Origin: Collinsella aerofaciens
Lineage (GTDB): Bacteria; Actinomycetota; Coriobacteriia; Coriobacteriales; Coriobacteriaceae
Length of the DNA stretch: 62,370 nt
Assembly: GCF_028207065.1 (NCBI RefSeq)
Contig: NZ_JAQLFP010000013.1
Location: 1-62,370 of the forward strand
Direction: 5' to 3'
Below are positions 62,367-62,370 of this stretch, in pieces. The notes below the pieces were generated by a model that did no database searches, was not told the DNA's origin, and saw only the letters and a list, made by a program, of their open reading frames with translations. Position 1 is the stretch's first letter, and every line of letters starts with the position of its first letter. The position numbers and the translations under genes are program-made.

Positions 62367-62370
62367 GCGA

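Overview
The window is high-GC, densely coded DNA. It most likely comes from a strictly anaerobic gut actinobacterium of the Coriobacteriia, probably Collinsella. This is inferred from gene content (reverse rubrerythrin, Etf-linked lactate dehydrogenase, fused clade-II PurL, PdxST with PdxR, KdgT permease, DUF3516 helicase) and codon bias. No rRNA, tRNA, CRISPR array, transposase or integrase was seen.

Layout. 1-6.5 kb: a branched-chain amino-acid ABC transporter (livHMGF) with two paralogous Tat/lipobox binding proteins, all on the minus strand. 6.7-9.1 kb: homoserine dehydrogenase and a short-chain dehydrogenase. 9.1-16.1 kb: an AT-richer accessory island bracketed by about 160-bp imperfect direct repeats. 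It holds a tightly overlapped five-gene operon (FHA protein, SPFH/zinc-ribbon protein, four-helix membrane protein, TIR-like PF10137-type protein, zinc-ribbon/TPR-like protein) and a convergent Fic AMPylase. 16.1-31 kb: Kef-type antiporter, fused PurL, EamA exporter, GGDEF protein, KdgT, AzlCD, HD hydrolase, and a lactate dehydrogenase/EtfB/EtfA-ferredoxin operon. 31.2-34.5 kb: five small secreted or membrane-anchored proteins, one with an LAQTG sorting-like signal. 34.6-41 kb: a DUF554 protein, then a TerB-N / DUF2791 (BrxD-like) ATPase / DEVH helicase operon. 41-53.7 kb: spermidine synthase-like protein, Elp3, an XRE-DUF4097 pair, two methyltransferases including TrmB, a DUF3516 helicase, a DUF2130 coiled-coil protein, a metallophosphoesterase, a small acidic protein and a HIRAN protein. 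53.8-57.3 kb: aldehyde and iron-type alcohol dehydrogenases opposite reverse rubrerythrin, with two Rex-like boxes between them. 57.4-62 kb: a frameshifted nuclease-like gene between two copies of a 120-bp miniature inverted-repeat element, then pdxR divergent from pdxST.

The most interesting parts are: the repeat-bracketed FHA-SPFH-TM-TIR-zinc-ribbon operon with its Fic neighbour, a candidate uncharacterised defence or stress-signalling system; the stand-alone TerB-N/BrxD-like/helicase operon; and a three-copy miniature element whose terminal repeats supply the stop codons of two different genes. Several other dispersed hairpin families lie between genes.
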